64,000 nt of DNA from AP-15 sp963772965 (GTDB taxonomy: Bacteria > Pseudomonadota > Alphaproteobacteria > ATCC43930 > CGMCC-115725): assembly GCA_963772965.1 (NCBI GenBank), contig CAVYZU010000002.1:744001-808000 (forward strand), given 5' to 3'. The notes beneath the pieces were generated by a model that saw only the letters and a program-made list of their open reading frames with translations, ran no database searches and was not told the DNA's origin. The position numbers and the translations under genes are program-made. Below, piece after piece: positions 31,011-39,945 of this stretch. How positions within the stretch are numbered: the stretch's first letter is position 1; each line of letters opens with the position of its first letter.

Positions 31011-34000
31011 ATGTTGCTTGATGTCGCCCATTGGCTGCGCGGGCTGGGTCTCGGGCAATACGAGGCGGCGTTCCGCGACAACGATATCGACGCCGAGGTG
31101 CTGCCCGAGCTGACGGCAGACGATCTGATCAGCATTGGCGTGACCTCGGTTGGCCACCGCCGCAAGCTCCTCGCCGCAATCGCCGCGCTCAGCGCCAAGG
31201 CGCCTGGTGGCCCGGTCGCGGCGGCCCCGGGAGGTGCCCTGACATCACCTGATGCCGAACGCCGACAGCTGACCATAATGTTCTGCGATCTGGTCGGCTC
31301 GACCGCGCTCGCTGCCCAGCTTGACCCCGAGGATCTGCGCGAGGTGATCGGCGCCTATCACGCTGCGGTCGCCGAGGAGGTCGGCCGGCTCGGCGGGTTT
31401 GTCGCTAAATACATGGGCGACGGCGTCTTGATCTATTTCGGCTATCCGCAGGCACATGAGGACGATGCCGAGCGCGCGATCCACGCGGGGCTGGCCCTTG
31501 CCGAGCGGGTCGGCCGGCTCGATACGATGGTTCGGCTCGAAACCCGCATTGGCATCGCCACCGGGCTCGTCGTGGTCGGCGACCTCATCGGCGCCGGCGA
31601 GGCGCAGGAACGCGGCGTTGTCGGCGAGACACCGAACCTTGCGGCGCGGCTGCAAGCGATGGCGCCGGCCGGCGGCGTGCTGATTGCCGAGGGCACGCGG
31701 GAGCTGGTCGGTGATCTGTTCGAGTGAGCGATCTCGGCGCCGTCGAGGTCAGAGGCTTTGCCGGGCCGGTGCCGGTCTGGCAGGTATTGCGGCCGAGCGC
31801 GGTCGAGAGCCGCTTCGAGGCGTTGCACGCCGCCGCGCTGACCCCGCTGGTCGGGCGCGAGGAGGAACTGGACCTGCTGCTGCGGCGCTGGCGGCGCGCT
31901 CAAGCGGGGGAGGGCCAGGTCGTGCTGCTGTCGGGTGAACCCGGCATCGGCAAATCGCGGCTGACCGTGGCGCTGCAGGAGCGGTTGCGCGGCGAGCCGC
32001 ATATACAATTGCGGTACTTCTGCTCGCCTTATCACCGCGACAGCGCGCTTCACCCGTTCATCGCCCAGCTTGAACGCGCTGCTGGCTTTGCCCGCGAAGA
32101 TGTGCCGGCCACAAAGCTGGACAAGCTCGCGGCGCTGCTGGGGCGATCGGGTGACGAATCCGCCGAGACGATCGCGTTGGTTGCCGATCTTCTGTCGCTG
32201 CCGAGCGAGAGGCGCTACCCACCGCTGCCTGCTGATCCGCAGCGCAAGCGCGAGATGACGCTGGCGGCACTTCTAAATCAGCTGGAGGGGTTAGCCGCGC
32301 AGCGGCCGGTGCTGATGATCTTCGAGGACGGACATTGGGCCGATTCGACCTCGCTCGAATTGCTCGACCGTACCGTCGAGCGCCTCTCGCGCTTGCCGGT
32401 GCTGGGGGTGATCACGTTCCGCCCGGAATTTCAAGCGCCGTGGGTCGGACAGGCGCATGTCTCGTCGCTGTCCCTGAACCGCTTGGCCCAGCGCGAAACC
32501 ACCTCTCTCGTTAATAGCGTCACCGGTGGCAAGTCGCTGCCGCCGGCGATCCTTGACCGTATCGTCGAACGCACCGACGGAATTCCGCTGTTCATCGAGG
32601 AACTGACCAAAACCCTGCTCGAAGGAGGGCTGCTGCGCGAAGAGGGCGACGGTTACGTGCTCGCCGGCCCGTTGCCGCCGCTGGCGATCCCGTCGAGCCT
32701 GCACGCCTCGCTGATGGCCCGGCTCGACCGCCTCGCACCAGTCAAAGAGGTGGCCCAGATCGGCGCCGCGATTGGTCGGGAATTCTCCTACGAACTGATG
32801 GTCGCCGTCGCCCGCCGTAGCGAGGCGCAGCTGAACGAGGCGCTCGACCAACTCGTCGCCGCCCGCCTCCTCTTCCGTCGCGGCATGCCGCCGCGCGCCT
32901 CTTTCACGTTCAAGCACGCCCTCGTCCAGGAGGCCGCCTACACCACCTTGCTGCGAAGCCAGCGGCAGGAATTGCATGGGCGAATTGCGCGGGTGCTGGA
33001 GGAGCGTTTTCCGGAGACTGCTGACGCCGAGCCGGAAATCCTTGCACAGCATTTCGAGACGCCGGAATCCTCAGCGACGCGATCGATTATTGGGTAACGG
33101 CAGGTAATTTTGCTAGACGCCGGTCTGCAAACGCCGAAGCCGCAGCGCATTTCCGTCGAGGTTTAAAGCTCGTCTTCTGTTTGGGAGATGCCGCGGGACG
33201 GGACCGAAAGGAACTTAAGCTCCAATACTCGCTCGGACAAGTCCTAATGGCTACTGAAGGATATGCATCAGCAGGCGCGGAAGCGGCGTACCGGCGGGCC
33301 AGCGAGCTGTGCACGCACGTTGATGAAAACGAAGACGTAATGCGCGTCCTGCTTGGGCTACGGTCAGTCAGCCAAGTACAGGGCAATTCCGTTGCGGCAA
33401 GGCAATACGGCACCCGGTGTTTGGAAATAGCCTTGCACCAGGGGAACCATGCCTTCGCCTCAGAGGCTCATGCCAGTCTCGGCCACACGCTGTGCTTCAT
33501 GGGTAACTTTATGGAGGCGCGCAGTCACCTTGCCGATGCTCTGACGTGCTACGACCCCGACGAACATCGGTCCCGGCTGGAGGCGGGGGGCCTCAACCCA
33601 CTGGTATTTGGATTGGGAATTATGGGATGGAATGAATGGCTTCTCGGGTATCCTGATCGGGCTAGCAAAGCGGCCGCTGAGGGATTGAGAGCGGCAAGAA
33701 CGCGCAACCATCCGCAAAGTTTGGACCAAGCATTGTGTTCGGCCGCCGTCACGCATCTTTCGCGTCGCGAACCGGAGATCGCGTTAGAACTCCTTGACGA
33801 AGCGCTGGCAATCTCCGAACAGCAGGGGTTCCGCTTTCGCATCGTACTGGCGCGCCTAACGCGTAGCTGGGCCCTCCTCGCTATGGAAGAGCCTCGGGAA
33901 ACTTTATCCGAGCTTTCAATACTGGCGGCCGATTTTCGGGCGACTGGGGGTGGCGATCACGGACTCCTTGCAGTTTTTTTCGCCGCGCTCGTGGAACGTT

Positions 34001-34347
34001 ATCGACGCTCTGGCCAGATCGTTGAGGGTCTCGCGATCATCGAGCAGGCGAAAAAGGGGGTGTGGTGGCAAGCAGAACTGCATCGGCTGGAAGGAGACTT
34101 GTTACAAGCCGCGGGCGAACACGCCCATATCGAGCAATGCTACCGCGAGTCGCTCGCGATCGCCCGCGAGCAGCAGGCGAAATCCTGGGAACTGCGCACC
34201 GCGACAAGCCTCGCGCGGCTGTGGCGCGACCAAGACCGGCGTGGCGAGGCGCGCAATCTCCTCGCGCCGATCTACAACTGGTTCACCGAGGGGTTCGACA
34301 CCGCCGATCTCGTCGAAGCAAAAGCGCTGCTCGACACGCTGGCGTGA
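31011..34347 (+). pseudogene. SAM-adenylate cyclase-AAA-TPR regulator, two frameshifts
   Basis: Starts at ATG 31011. Read across two single-base deletions (near 31722 and 33073) it encodes about 1110 residues. A SAM domain comes first (WLRGLGLGQYEAAFRDNDID, residues 1-65), then a class III cyclase domain with IMFCDLVGSTALA and VVGETPNLAARLQ (80-240). An AAA/STAND-type ATPase follows with P-loop GEPGIGKSR and the LMIFEDGHWAD Walker B (about 270-690), then TPR-like helices to the C-terminus (ALELLDEALAISEQQGF). Such proteins are common in Bradyrhizobium relatives and are thought to couple ATP-dependent sensing to cAMP production. As written the product ends after the cyclase domain; the second and third pieces lack good starts. 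Confidence 0.82.
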
Positions 34348-34618
34348 GATGATGAGTGTGGTGCGCACAACGCCGAGCGAGTTTCGAGGCGGCCTTTTAA
34401 AGGTCCGCTTGCCACCCAAGTCGGCAGTTTACCCTCGCCGCCGACAAGGTCCGTTGAGGGGCAACGAACGAACCCGCTCGCGCGGGAGGGCGCTGCGCGC
34501 GGAGCGGGGCAGGCGGCGAGGACCGTGCCAACAACTGACTGATAGACGATGACGGGGCGGGCGTCCCGTCCTGAGGATTGGGAGTTCCAACACTCCAGCC
34601 TCAGGACAGGAGCCCCCG

Positions 34619-35494
34619 ATGAACGACAAGCCGATCAGCGATCTTCGCCGCCGCATGATCGCGGACATGACGGTCCGGAGCTTTAGCGACAAGACCCAGC
34701 ACGAGTATATCCGGCAGATCGAGACCTTTGCCCGATTTCTCGGTCGCTCCCCCGATACCGCGAGCGGCGACGACATCCGCCGCTTTCAGCTCGCACAGGT
34801 CGAGCAGGGTGCGCAGCCGCCGAAGATGAACTCGCAGGCCTCGGCGTTGCGCTTCTTCCTCAGCATCACGCTCGGCCGCGCTGACCTCGCCCATCAACTG
34901 GCGCGCACGCACTATCCGCGCAAGCTGCCGCGGGTACTTGCTGCGGAGCAGGTCGCTCGGCTGATCGAGGCCGCGCCCGGCCCCGGCCTGAAGTACAAGA
35001 CCGCGCTCAGCATTGCTTACGGCGCCGGTTTGCGCGGCGGCGAGGTCGTCATGCTGCGGGTCGGCGATATCGATTCCAAGCGCATGCTGATCCGTGTCGA
35101 GATGGGCAAGGGCCGCAAGGATCGCCATGCCATGCTGTCGCCGCAGCTTCTGTCGTTGCTGCGCGCATGGTGGTTGCAATGCCGGTCGCGAGGCTGGCTG
35201 TTCCCGGGTCAGGACCCGCTGCGGCCGATATCGGTGCGTCAGCTCAACCGCGTCTGCCATATGGCGGCCGAGGCCGCGGGGCTCGGCAGCTGGGTCACGC
35301 CGCATACACTGCGCCACTCGTTCGCCACGCATCTGCTGGAGAGCGATATCGACGTGCGGGTAATCCAAGTGCTGCTGGGCCATGCCAAGCTGGACACCAC
35401 AGCCCGCTATACCCACGTCGCCACCAACGTGCTGCGCACTGTGATGAGCCCCCTTGATCGGCTGACGCTGCCGACGGAGCAGCCGCCGGCATAA
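34619..35494 (+). CDS. XerD-like tyrosine recombinase of IS91-type element (copy 1)
   Basis: 291 residues from ATG 34619, with an ACAGGAG about 12 bases upstream. An N-terminal SAM-like core-binding domain (FSDKTQHEYIRQIETFARFL) and a catalytic domain with Arg in YGAGLRGGEVVMLRV, Lys in MGKGRKDRHAM, His-x-x-Arg in TPHTLRHSFATHLLE, His in LLGHAKLDTTARYTHV and the Tyr in that last motif. Catalytic residues are complete. It precedes the transposase by 12 bp and is a passenger or accessory of the element rather than the transposase. A role in resolving or targeting the element is inference. Confidence 0.9.
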   Translation: MNDKPISDLRRRMIADMTVRSFSDKTQHEYIRQIETFARFLGRSPDTASGDDIRRFQLAQVEQGAQPPKMNSQASALRFFLSITLGRADLAHQLARTHYPRKLPRVLAAEQVARLIEAAPGPGLKYKTALSIAYGAGLRGGEVVMLRVGDIDSKRMLIRVEMGKGRKDRHAMLSPQLLSLLRAWWLQCRSRGWLFPGQDPLRPISVRQLNRVCHMAAEAAGLGSWVTPHTLRHSFATHLLESDIDVRVIQVLLGHAKLDTTARYTHVATNVLRTVMSPLDRLTLPTEQPPA

Positions 35495-35506
35495 CGCCGG
35501 TCCCGC

Positions 35507-36718
35507 GTGGGCCGTCAAGGCCTGGAGGTCGCGGATATCTTGCGCGACCACGGGCCGGCCTGGCGCGAGGCCAACCGCGGTCACGTGAGCCTCGGCCAGC
35601 TCAAGGTGATGAGCGCGATCGAGCGCTGCCGCACGGCGGCCCTCGGCGGCCACGTCATGCGCTGCGAGAACGACGCGTGTGCCTATACGGCCATCGCCTA
35701 CAACAGCTGCCGCAACCGGCACTGTCCGAAGTGTCAGGGCGCGGCGGCGCGGCAGTGGATGGCGGCGCGCGCGGCGGAGCTGCTGCCCGTGCCGTACTTC
35801 CACGTCGTCTTCACACTGCCAGCGCCGATCGGCGACATCGCCTATCAGAACAAGGTGGTGATCTACGATCTCTTGTTCCGGGCATCCGCCGAGACAATGG
35901 TGGCGATCGCGGCTGACCCCAAGCATCTCGGCGCCAGCATCGGCATCACCGCCGTGCTGCACACCTGGGGATCGGCGATGATGCATCATCCGCACGTGCA
36001 TATGATCGTGCCGGGCGGCGGCATCTCGCTCGCTCGATTACGGTGGATCACCAAACGGCCCAACTTCTTGCTGCCGGTGCGCGTGCTATCAAAGCTCTTC
36101 CGCAGGCTGATGATCGAGAAGCTCGTTGCCGCACACGCCGCCGGCCGGTTGATGTTTCGCGGCACGCACGCCGCGCTCGTCAACACCAAGGCATTCGCTG
36201 CTTATCTGGCGCCGCTCAAGAAAACGCGCTGGTACGTCTACGCCAAGCGCCCGCTCGCCGGGCCCAAGGCGGTGCTCGCCTATCTGTCGCGCTACACGCA
36301 TCGCGTGGCGATCTCGAACCGGCGCCTGATCGCGGCTGATGCCAAGACGGTGACGTTTAAGGTCAGGGACTATCGGAGCAACGGACCCGGCCGCTACAAG
36401 ACGATGACGCTCGACGCGCACGAGTTCATCCGCCGGTTGCTGATCCACGTGCTGCCCAGTGGCTTCCACCGCATCCGCCACTACGGTCTGCTGGCGAGCG
36501 GCGTGAAGGCCGACAATCTCGCGCTCGCCCGCAAGCTGCTCGCCATCGCGCCGCCGGCGCCCGAGCCCGAGGACACCGCTTGCGAGCCGCCCACGGCCCT
36601 TAAGCCGTGTCCGTGCTGCGGCTCGGCCATGCGCATCATCGAGGTGTTCGAGGCAAGCGAGCCGGCGCGACATAGCTCGACCACGATGCCCGCCGTCATC
36701 AGGATCGACACCTCATGA
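35507..36718 (+). CDS. IS91-family HUH transposase (copy 1)
   Basis: 403 residues from GTG 35507. An N-terminal zinc-finger-like region (CENDACAYTAIAYNSCRNRH followed by CPKCQG) precedes the HUH motif in HPHVHMIVPGGG, and the tyrosine motif lies in YLSRYTHRVAISNRRL. This is the single-strand transferase that nicks at the element's origin end and drives rolling-circle transposition. About 345 bp of non-coding sequence follows to the right border and should contain the origin end. A second cysteine cluster (CPCCGSAM) sits near the C-terminus. Confidence 0.92.
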   Translation: MGRQGLEVADILRDHGPAWREANRGHVSLGQLKVMSAIERCRTAALGGHVMRCENDACAYTAIAYNSCRNRHCPKCQGAAARQWMAARAAELLPVPYFHVVFTLPAPIGDIAYQNKVVIYDLLFRASAETMVAIAADPKHLGASIGITAVLHTWGSAMMHHPHVHMIVPGGGISLARLRWITKRPNFLLPVRVLSKLFRRLMIEKLVAAHAAGRLMFRGTHAALVNTKAFAAYLAPLKKTRWYVYAKRPLAGPKAVLAYLSRYTHRVAISNRRLIAADAKTVTFKVRDYRSNGPGRYKTMTLDAHEFIRRLLIHVLPSGFHRIRHYGLLASGVKADNLALARKLLAIAPPAPEPEDTACEPPTALKPCPCCGSAMRIIEVFEASEPARHSSTTMPAVIRIDTS

Positions 36719-37067
36719 GCCCGGGCTATCCCATTCGCCGCGGCTATCCCGATCTGTCTCGCTGGCCCAGGGCCGGCCGCGGCAGCGCTCGCCCTAGCCC
36801 GGGTTCTGCAACGCCCAGATCGGCCTCGGCCCCTTGTTGTCGGGCAACTCCGGCCTCATCGCCACCACCGCTTGGCGCCGCAATCTCTCCGTCCGCCGCG
36901 TCATCCGCAGCCGTAGCCTCGACGGCGCTGTCGAAATCCCCATAAAGCCCGCGGCACCGTTGTCCCCGACATCCCGCGGGTTCCTTCCCTGAAGGCTTTC
37001 GGACGACGGCCCCGGTGCGCGTGGCTGGGCTCGTGATGGGGCCGTCATCCGAAACCCTCTACAGCAG

Positions 37068-37737
37068 GTGACCCGCGCTGTGGAGGGCGTGGTCGGGCTC
37101 AAGGAGCCACCCACGCACACCATCACCCCATCGTTTGTCGGCTTTGCCAAAGCTCCCTGGAACAAAGGCCGCCTTATCGGTCAGAAACGTCCGCTGAGAC
37201 CAAGGGAGGTCTGGGTAATTCGCGTCCGGCTTCAGCTTGAAAAGCGCAAAAGGGACCTCGCTCTGTTCAATCTCGCTATCGACAGCAAGCTGAGGGGTTG
37301 CGATCTCGTGCAGCTCCGGGTGAACGACGTATACCTCGGCGGCCGGGTACAGGACCGGGCCACGATAATCCAGCGGAAAACCGGGAGGCCGGTCCAGTTC
37401 GAGATCACCGAACAAACTCGAGTAGCAATCGACGATTGGCTAGCCCATACCGCCCCAGGGAACAGCCAATACCTCTTCCCAAGCCGGTTTCATGACCAGC
37501 CGCATTTATCGACGCGGCAGTACGCTCGCATCGTCCATAGCTGGGTCGAATGCGCGGGGCTCGGCATATGGAACGCACTCGATGCGGCGGACAAAGGGGG
37601 CGCAGATTTACAAGAAGACGAGCAACCTGAGGGCGGTGCAGCTGCTTCTGGGACATACGAAGCTCGAAAGTACCGTCCGCTATCTCGGTATCGAGGTTGA
37701 CGACGCGCTCACCATTTCGGAGCAAGTCGAGCTCTGA
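37068..37737 (+). pseudogene. Small tyrosine recombinase (about 208-residue type), frameshifted
   Basis: The open frame from GTG 37068 reads FVGFAKAPWNKGRLIGQKRP, RDLALFNLAIDSKLRGCDLV (catalytic Arg region), and LSTRQYARIVHSWVECAGL. Near 37555 the reading shifts by one base and continues in another frame as SAYGTHSMRRTKGAQIYKKT and LRAVQLLLGHTKLESTVRYL, supplying the His-Arg, His and Tyr elements, ending at 37737. Intact members are a widespread short integrase family often found near transposons. It begins five bases after the border of IS91 copy 1, so the insertion may have removed its promoter. Confidence 0.78.
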
Positions 37738-38044
37738 TCGCAGCGAGTGTGCGGCCCTGTCCCAGGCAGGGCCGCTGTCCTTGCCTTAGGAGACCTTAGG
37801 CGGAGCGCCTCAGATGCGCCGATTGCAGCCATTAGCGTGCACGCATGTGAACGGGTCAGATCGACCCCATTGCGGCCGCTCACCCTTCGCGGCGGGAACC
37901 GCTCTTGGTGCCAAGAAGCGGACCTCGGCAATTGCCAAGAAACCGACCTGCGTCTCTGCACTCCGATCTGCACACTCGTCCTTCGAACACGCTGATGAAG
38001 TGCTGGTCGGACGCCGGGGGAAGCCGAATAGGGTGCGCACGGCC
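37738..38044. other. Gap without a supportable gene
   Basis: 307 bp between two convergent genes. Open frames here show no family motif. A terminator for the long minus-strand operon would be expected near 38000, but no clear hairpin with a T-run was recognised. Confidence 0.45.
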
Positions 38045-39556
38045 CTATTGGCGATAGAGAAAGTAAGTCTCCATCGACCCTTTGCCTTTGACTTCGAGCG
38101 CGCCGCGGGGCTCGAAGCGGAACGCATTGCCAAGTGCCTTGCGGGTCGTGGCGGAGACATGGACGCGACCGGATAGACCGTAGCTCTCCATGCGCTTGGC
38201 GGTGTTTACGGTATCACCCCAGACGTCATAGACGAATTTGTGGGTACCGAGCACGCCGGCGATCAACGCGCCGCTGTTGAGGCCGATACGCAGCTGGAGC
38301 GGCTCGCCGGCGGTCTGACCGGCGGTCTCGACCGCATCGAGCATCGCCAGCGCCATCTCGGCAACCGCCGCAGCGTGGTCAGTCCGTTCCTCGGGAACAC
38401 CGCCCGCCAGCATATAGCCGTCGCCGGTGGTCTTGATCTTTTCGAGCCCATGTCGGGCGGCGAGAGAGTCGAGCCGGGAAAAGATGTCTCCTAGAAGCGC
38501 TACCGTCTTCTCGGGTGAGAACCGGGCCGCGAGCGAAGTGAAGTCGACCAGATCAGCAAAGAGGATGGTTGCTTCGGCGATGCGGTCAGCGATCACGGTT
38601 TCGCCCCGCCGCATGCGTTCGACGATCGTGCGCGGCAGGATGTTGAGAAGCAGAGCCTCGGAGCGCTCCTTTTCGGCGTGCACCTCGTCGAGCAGCCGCT
38701 TTTTTTCGAGGCACGCGCCGATGCGCGCGCGCAGCAGCACCGGATTGAACGGCTTGGGCAGGTAGTCCTCCGCTCCGGCCTCGATGCAGCGCACCGTACT
38801 GTCGAGTTCATCGAGAGCCGAGATCATGATGACAGGAACATGTCGCGTGGCTGCGTCGGCTTTGAGCCGGCAGAGCACCTCGAACCCGCTCATCCCCGGC
38901 ATCATCAGATCAAGCAGGACGAGATCGAAGGCTTCGGCAGTGGTCAGCGCGAGTGCCTCCGCCCCGTTTTCGGCGGCTATCACGCGATACCCTTCGCGCA
39001 CCAGCCGGCGCGAAAGCAGATCGCGATTTGACGCATTGTCGTCGACGACGAGGATCCGGCTCGCGACAGCCCTCGGATCGAGGACATCACCGTCGCCGAG
39101 AGGCCTTATCGTCCGCAACATATCGCTGACCATATCGATCGGCGGCGGCGCCACTGCTTGGCCGACGCGGTCAACTTCTCCGAGAAGGCGATCGGCGAGG
39201 TCGAGCACCTTGCTGAGATCGATCAGCAATGTGTCCCGGCCACTGTCCCGTGCCTCCTCGACGAGGAGTTCGCCATAGCCTTTGATCGCGTTCAGCGGTG
39301 TCCGCAGATCGTGGCGACGGCGGCTCAGGTCAGGCGCATCACTTCCTGATCCACTCGTGACGGCGCCCTCGATCAGCGTCGAGAGCTGCGTTGCGGCCAG
39401 CCGCATCCGCTCAAGGTCGGGGACGACGTCTGTAAGTCCGTGCCGGCGCGCATCGTCGATCAGAAGATCGACAAAGCCGATGATCGCGGCGGCAGACGCG
39501 CCGACCTCCTGCCGAAGAAAGGCGGCGATCGCGTTCTCGAGCCGTCCGCCGCTCAC
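38045..39556 (-). CDS. Receiver-linked class III adenylate/guanylate cyclase
   Basis: 503 residues, start at 39556 overlapping the preceding receiver gene's stop by 4 bp. Residues 1-150 resemble a histidine-kinase dimerisation domain (RRRHDLRTPLNAIKGYGELL) without an ATPase domain. A receiver follows at about 168-285 (ILVVDDNASNRD, acceptor in LVLLDLMMPGMSG, Lys in DYLPKPF). A linker helix (ERSEALLLNILP) joins the cyclase catalytic domain at about 325-500 (ATILFADLVDFTSLAARF, KTTGDGYMLAGG, VYDVWGDTVNTAKRME). The metal-binding aspartates appear present. The output would be cyclic nucleotide synthesis controlled by phosphorylation from the upstream hybrid kinase. Last gene of the operon; soluble. 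Confidence 0.9.
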   Translation of the reverse strand: MSGGRLENAIAAFLRQEVGASAAAIIGFVDLLIDDARRHGLTDVVPDLERMRLAATQLSTLIEGAVTSGSGSDAPDLSRRRHDLRTPLNAIKGYGELLVEEARDSGRDTLLIDLSKVLDLADRLLGEVDRVGQAVAPPPIDMVSDMLRTIRPLGDGDVLDPRAVASRILVVDDNASNRDLLSRRLVREGYRVIAAENGAEALALTTAEAFDLVLLDLMMPGMSGFEVLCRLKADAATRHVPVIMISALDELDSTVRCIEAGAEDYLPKPFNPVLLRARIGACLEKKRLLDEVHAEKERSEALLLNILPRTIVERMRRGETVIADRIAEATILFADLVDFTSLAARFSPEKTVALLGDIFSRLDSLAARHGLEKIKTTGDGYMLAGGVPEERTDHAAAVAEMALAMLDAVETAGQTAGEPLQLRIGLNSGALIAGVLGTHKFVYDVWGDTVNTAKRMESYGLSGRVHVSATTRKALGNAFRFEPRGALEVKGKGSMETYFLYRQ

Positions 39557-39933
39557 GATCGCCCGCCGATGCGGGGTAGGAGCGCCTCGATCTTCTGCAA
39601 TAACCGGGGCAAGTCGACCGGCTTTGTGTCGTAGTCGTCACAGCCCGCCTGCATGACCTTTTCGCGATCGCCCGCCATCGCGTGCGCGGTGAGCCCGATA
39701 ACCGGGATCGCCAGTGTAGCCGCGTCGGCCTTGAGACGGCGCGTCGCCTCCCACCCGTCGATGACCGGCAGGCTCATATCCATCAGAATCAGGTCGGGGT
39801 CTTCGGCTTTCGCCATCGCGATGCCGTCTGCACCGTCGACGGCCATGACGATCTGATAGCCGCGGCGGATGAGCCGGCGCGACAGCATGTCCCGGTTCAT
39901 CTCGTTGTCCTCGACGATTAGGATCTTGGCCAT
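39553..39933 (-). CDS. Single-domain response regulator (DivK-like)
   Basis: 126 residues, only a receiver: ILIVEDNEMNRDML, acceptor Asp in LILMDMSLPVIDGWEAT, VIGLTAHAMAGDREK and DYDTKPVDLPRLL. It has no output domain, so it likely shuttles phosphate between kinases, as DivK does. It lies 12 bp after the hybrid kinase and overlaps the cyclase gene by 4 bp, so all three should be translated together. Residues for phosphotransfer are complete. Confidence 0.92.
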   Translation of the reverse strand: MAKILIVEDNEMNRDMLSRRLIRRGYQIVMAVDGADGIAMAKAEDPDLILMDMSLPVIDGWEATRRLKADAATLAIPVIGLTAHAMAGDREKVMQAGCDDYDTKPVDLPRLLQKIEALLPRIGGRS

Positions 39934-39945
39934 CCGTTCCCCACA

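Larger units (their letters stand above)
34466..37063 (+). mobile_element. IS91-family element with integrase, copy 1
   Basis: A 2598-bp unit is repeated in inverted orientation at 48672-51269; coordinates map as 85735 minus position. Every reading frame compared is identical, including non-coding ones. It contains a tyrosine recombinase gene followed by a HUH transposase, the order seen in many alphaproteobacterial IS91 relatives. Family members move by rolling-circle-like transfer and have no terminal inverted repeats or target duplication, consistent with what is seen. Borders are where the two copies diverge. Confidence 0.85.

Noticed and set aside
34601..36001. 466-codon frame antisense to the IS91 integrase/transposase, also present at 49734-51134
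   Set aside because: Composition (His/Arg/Gln-rich) is a codon shadow of the two real transposon genes.
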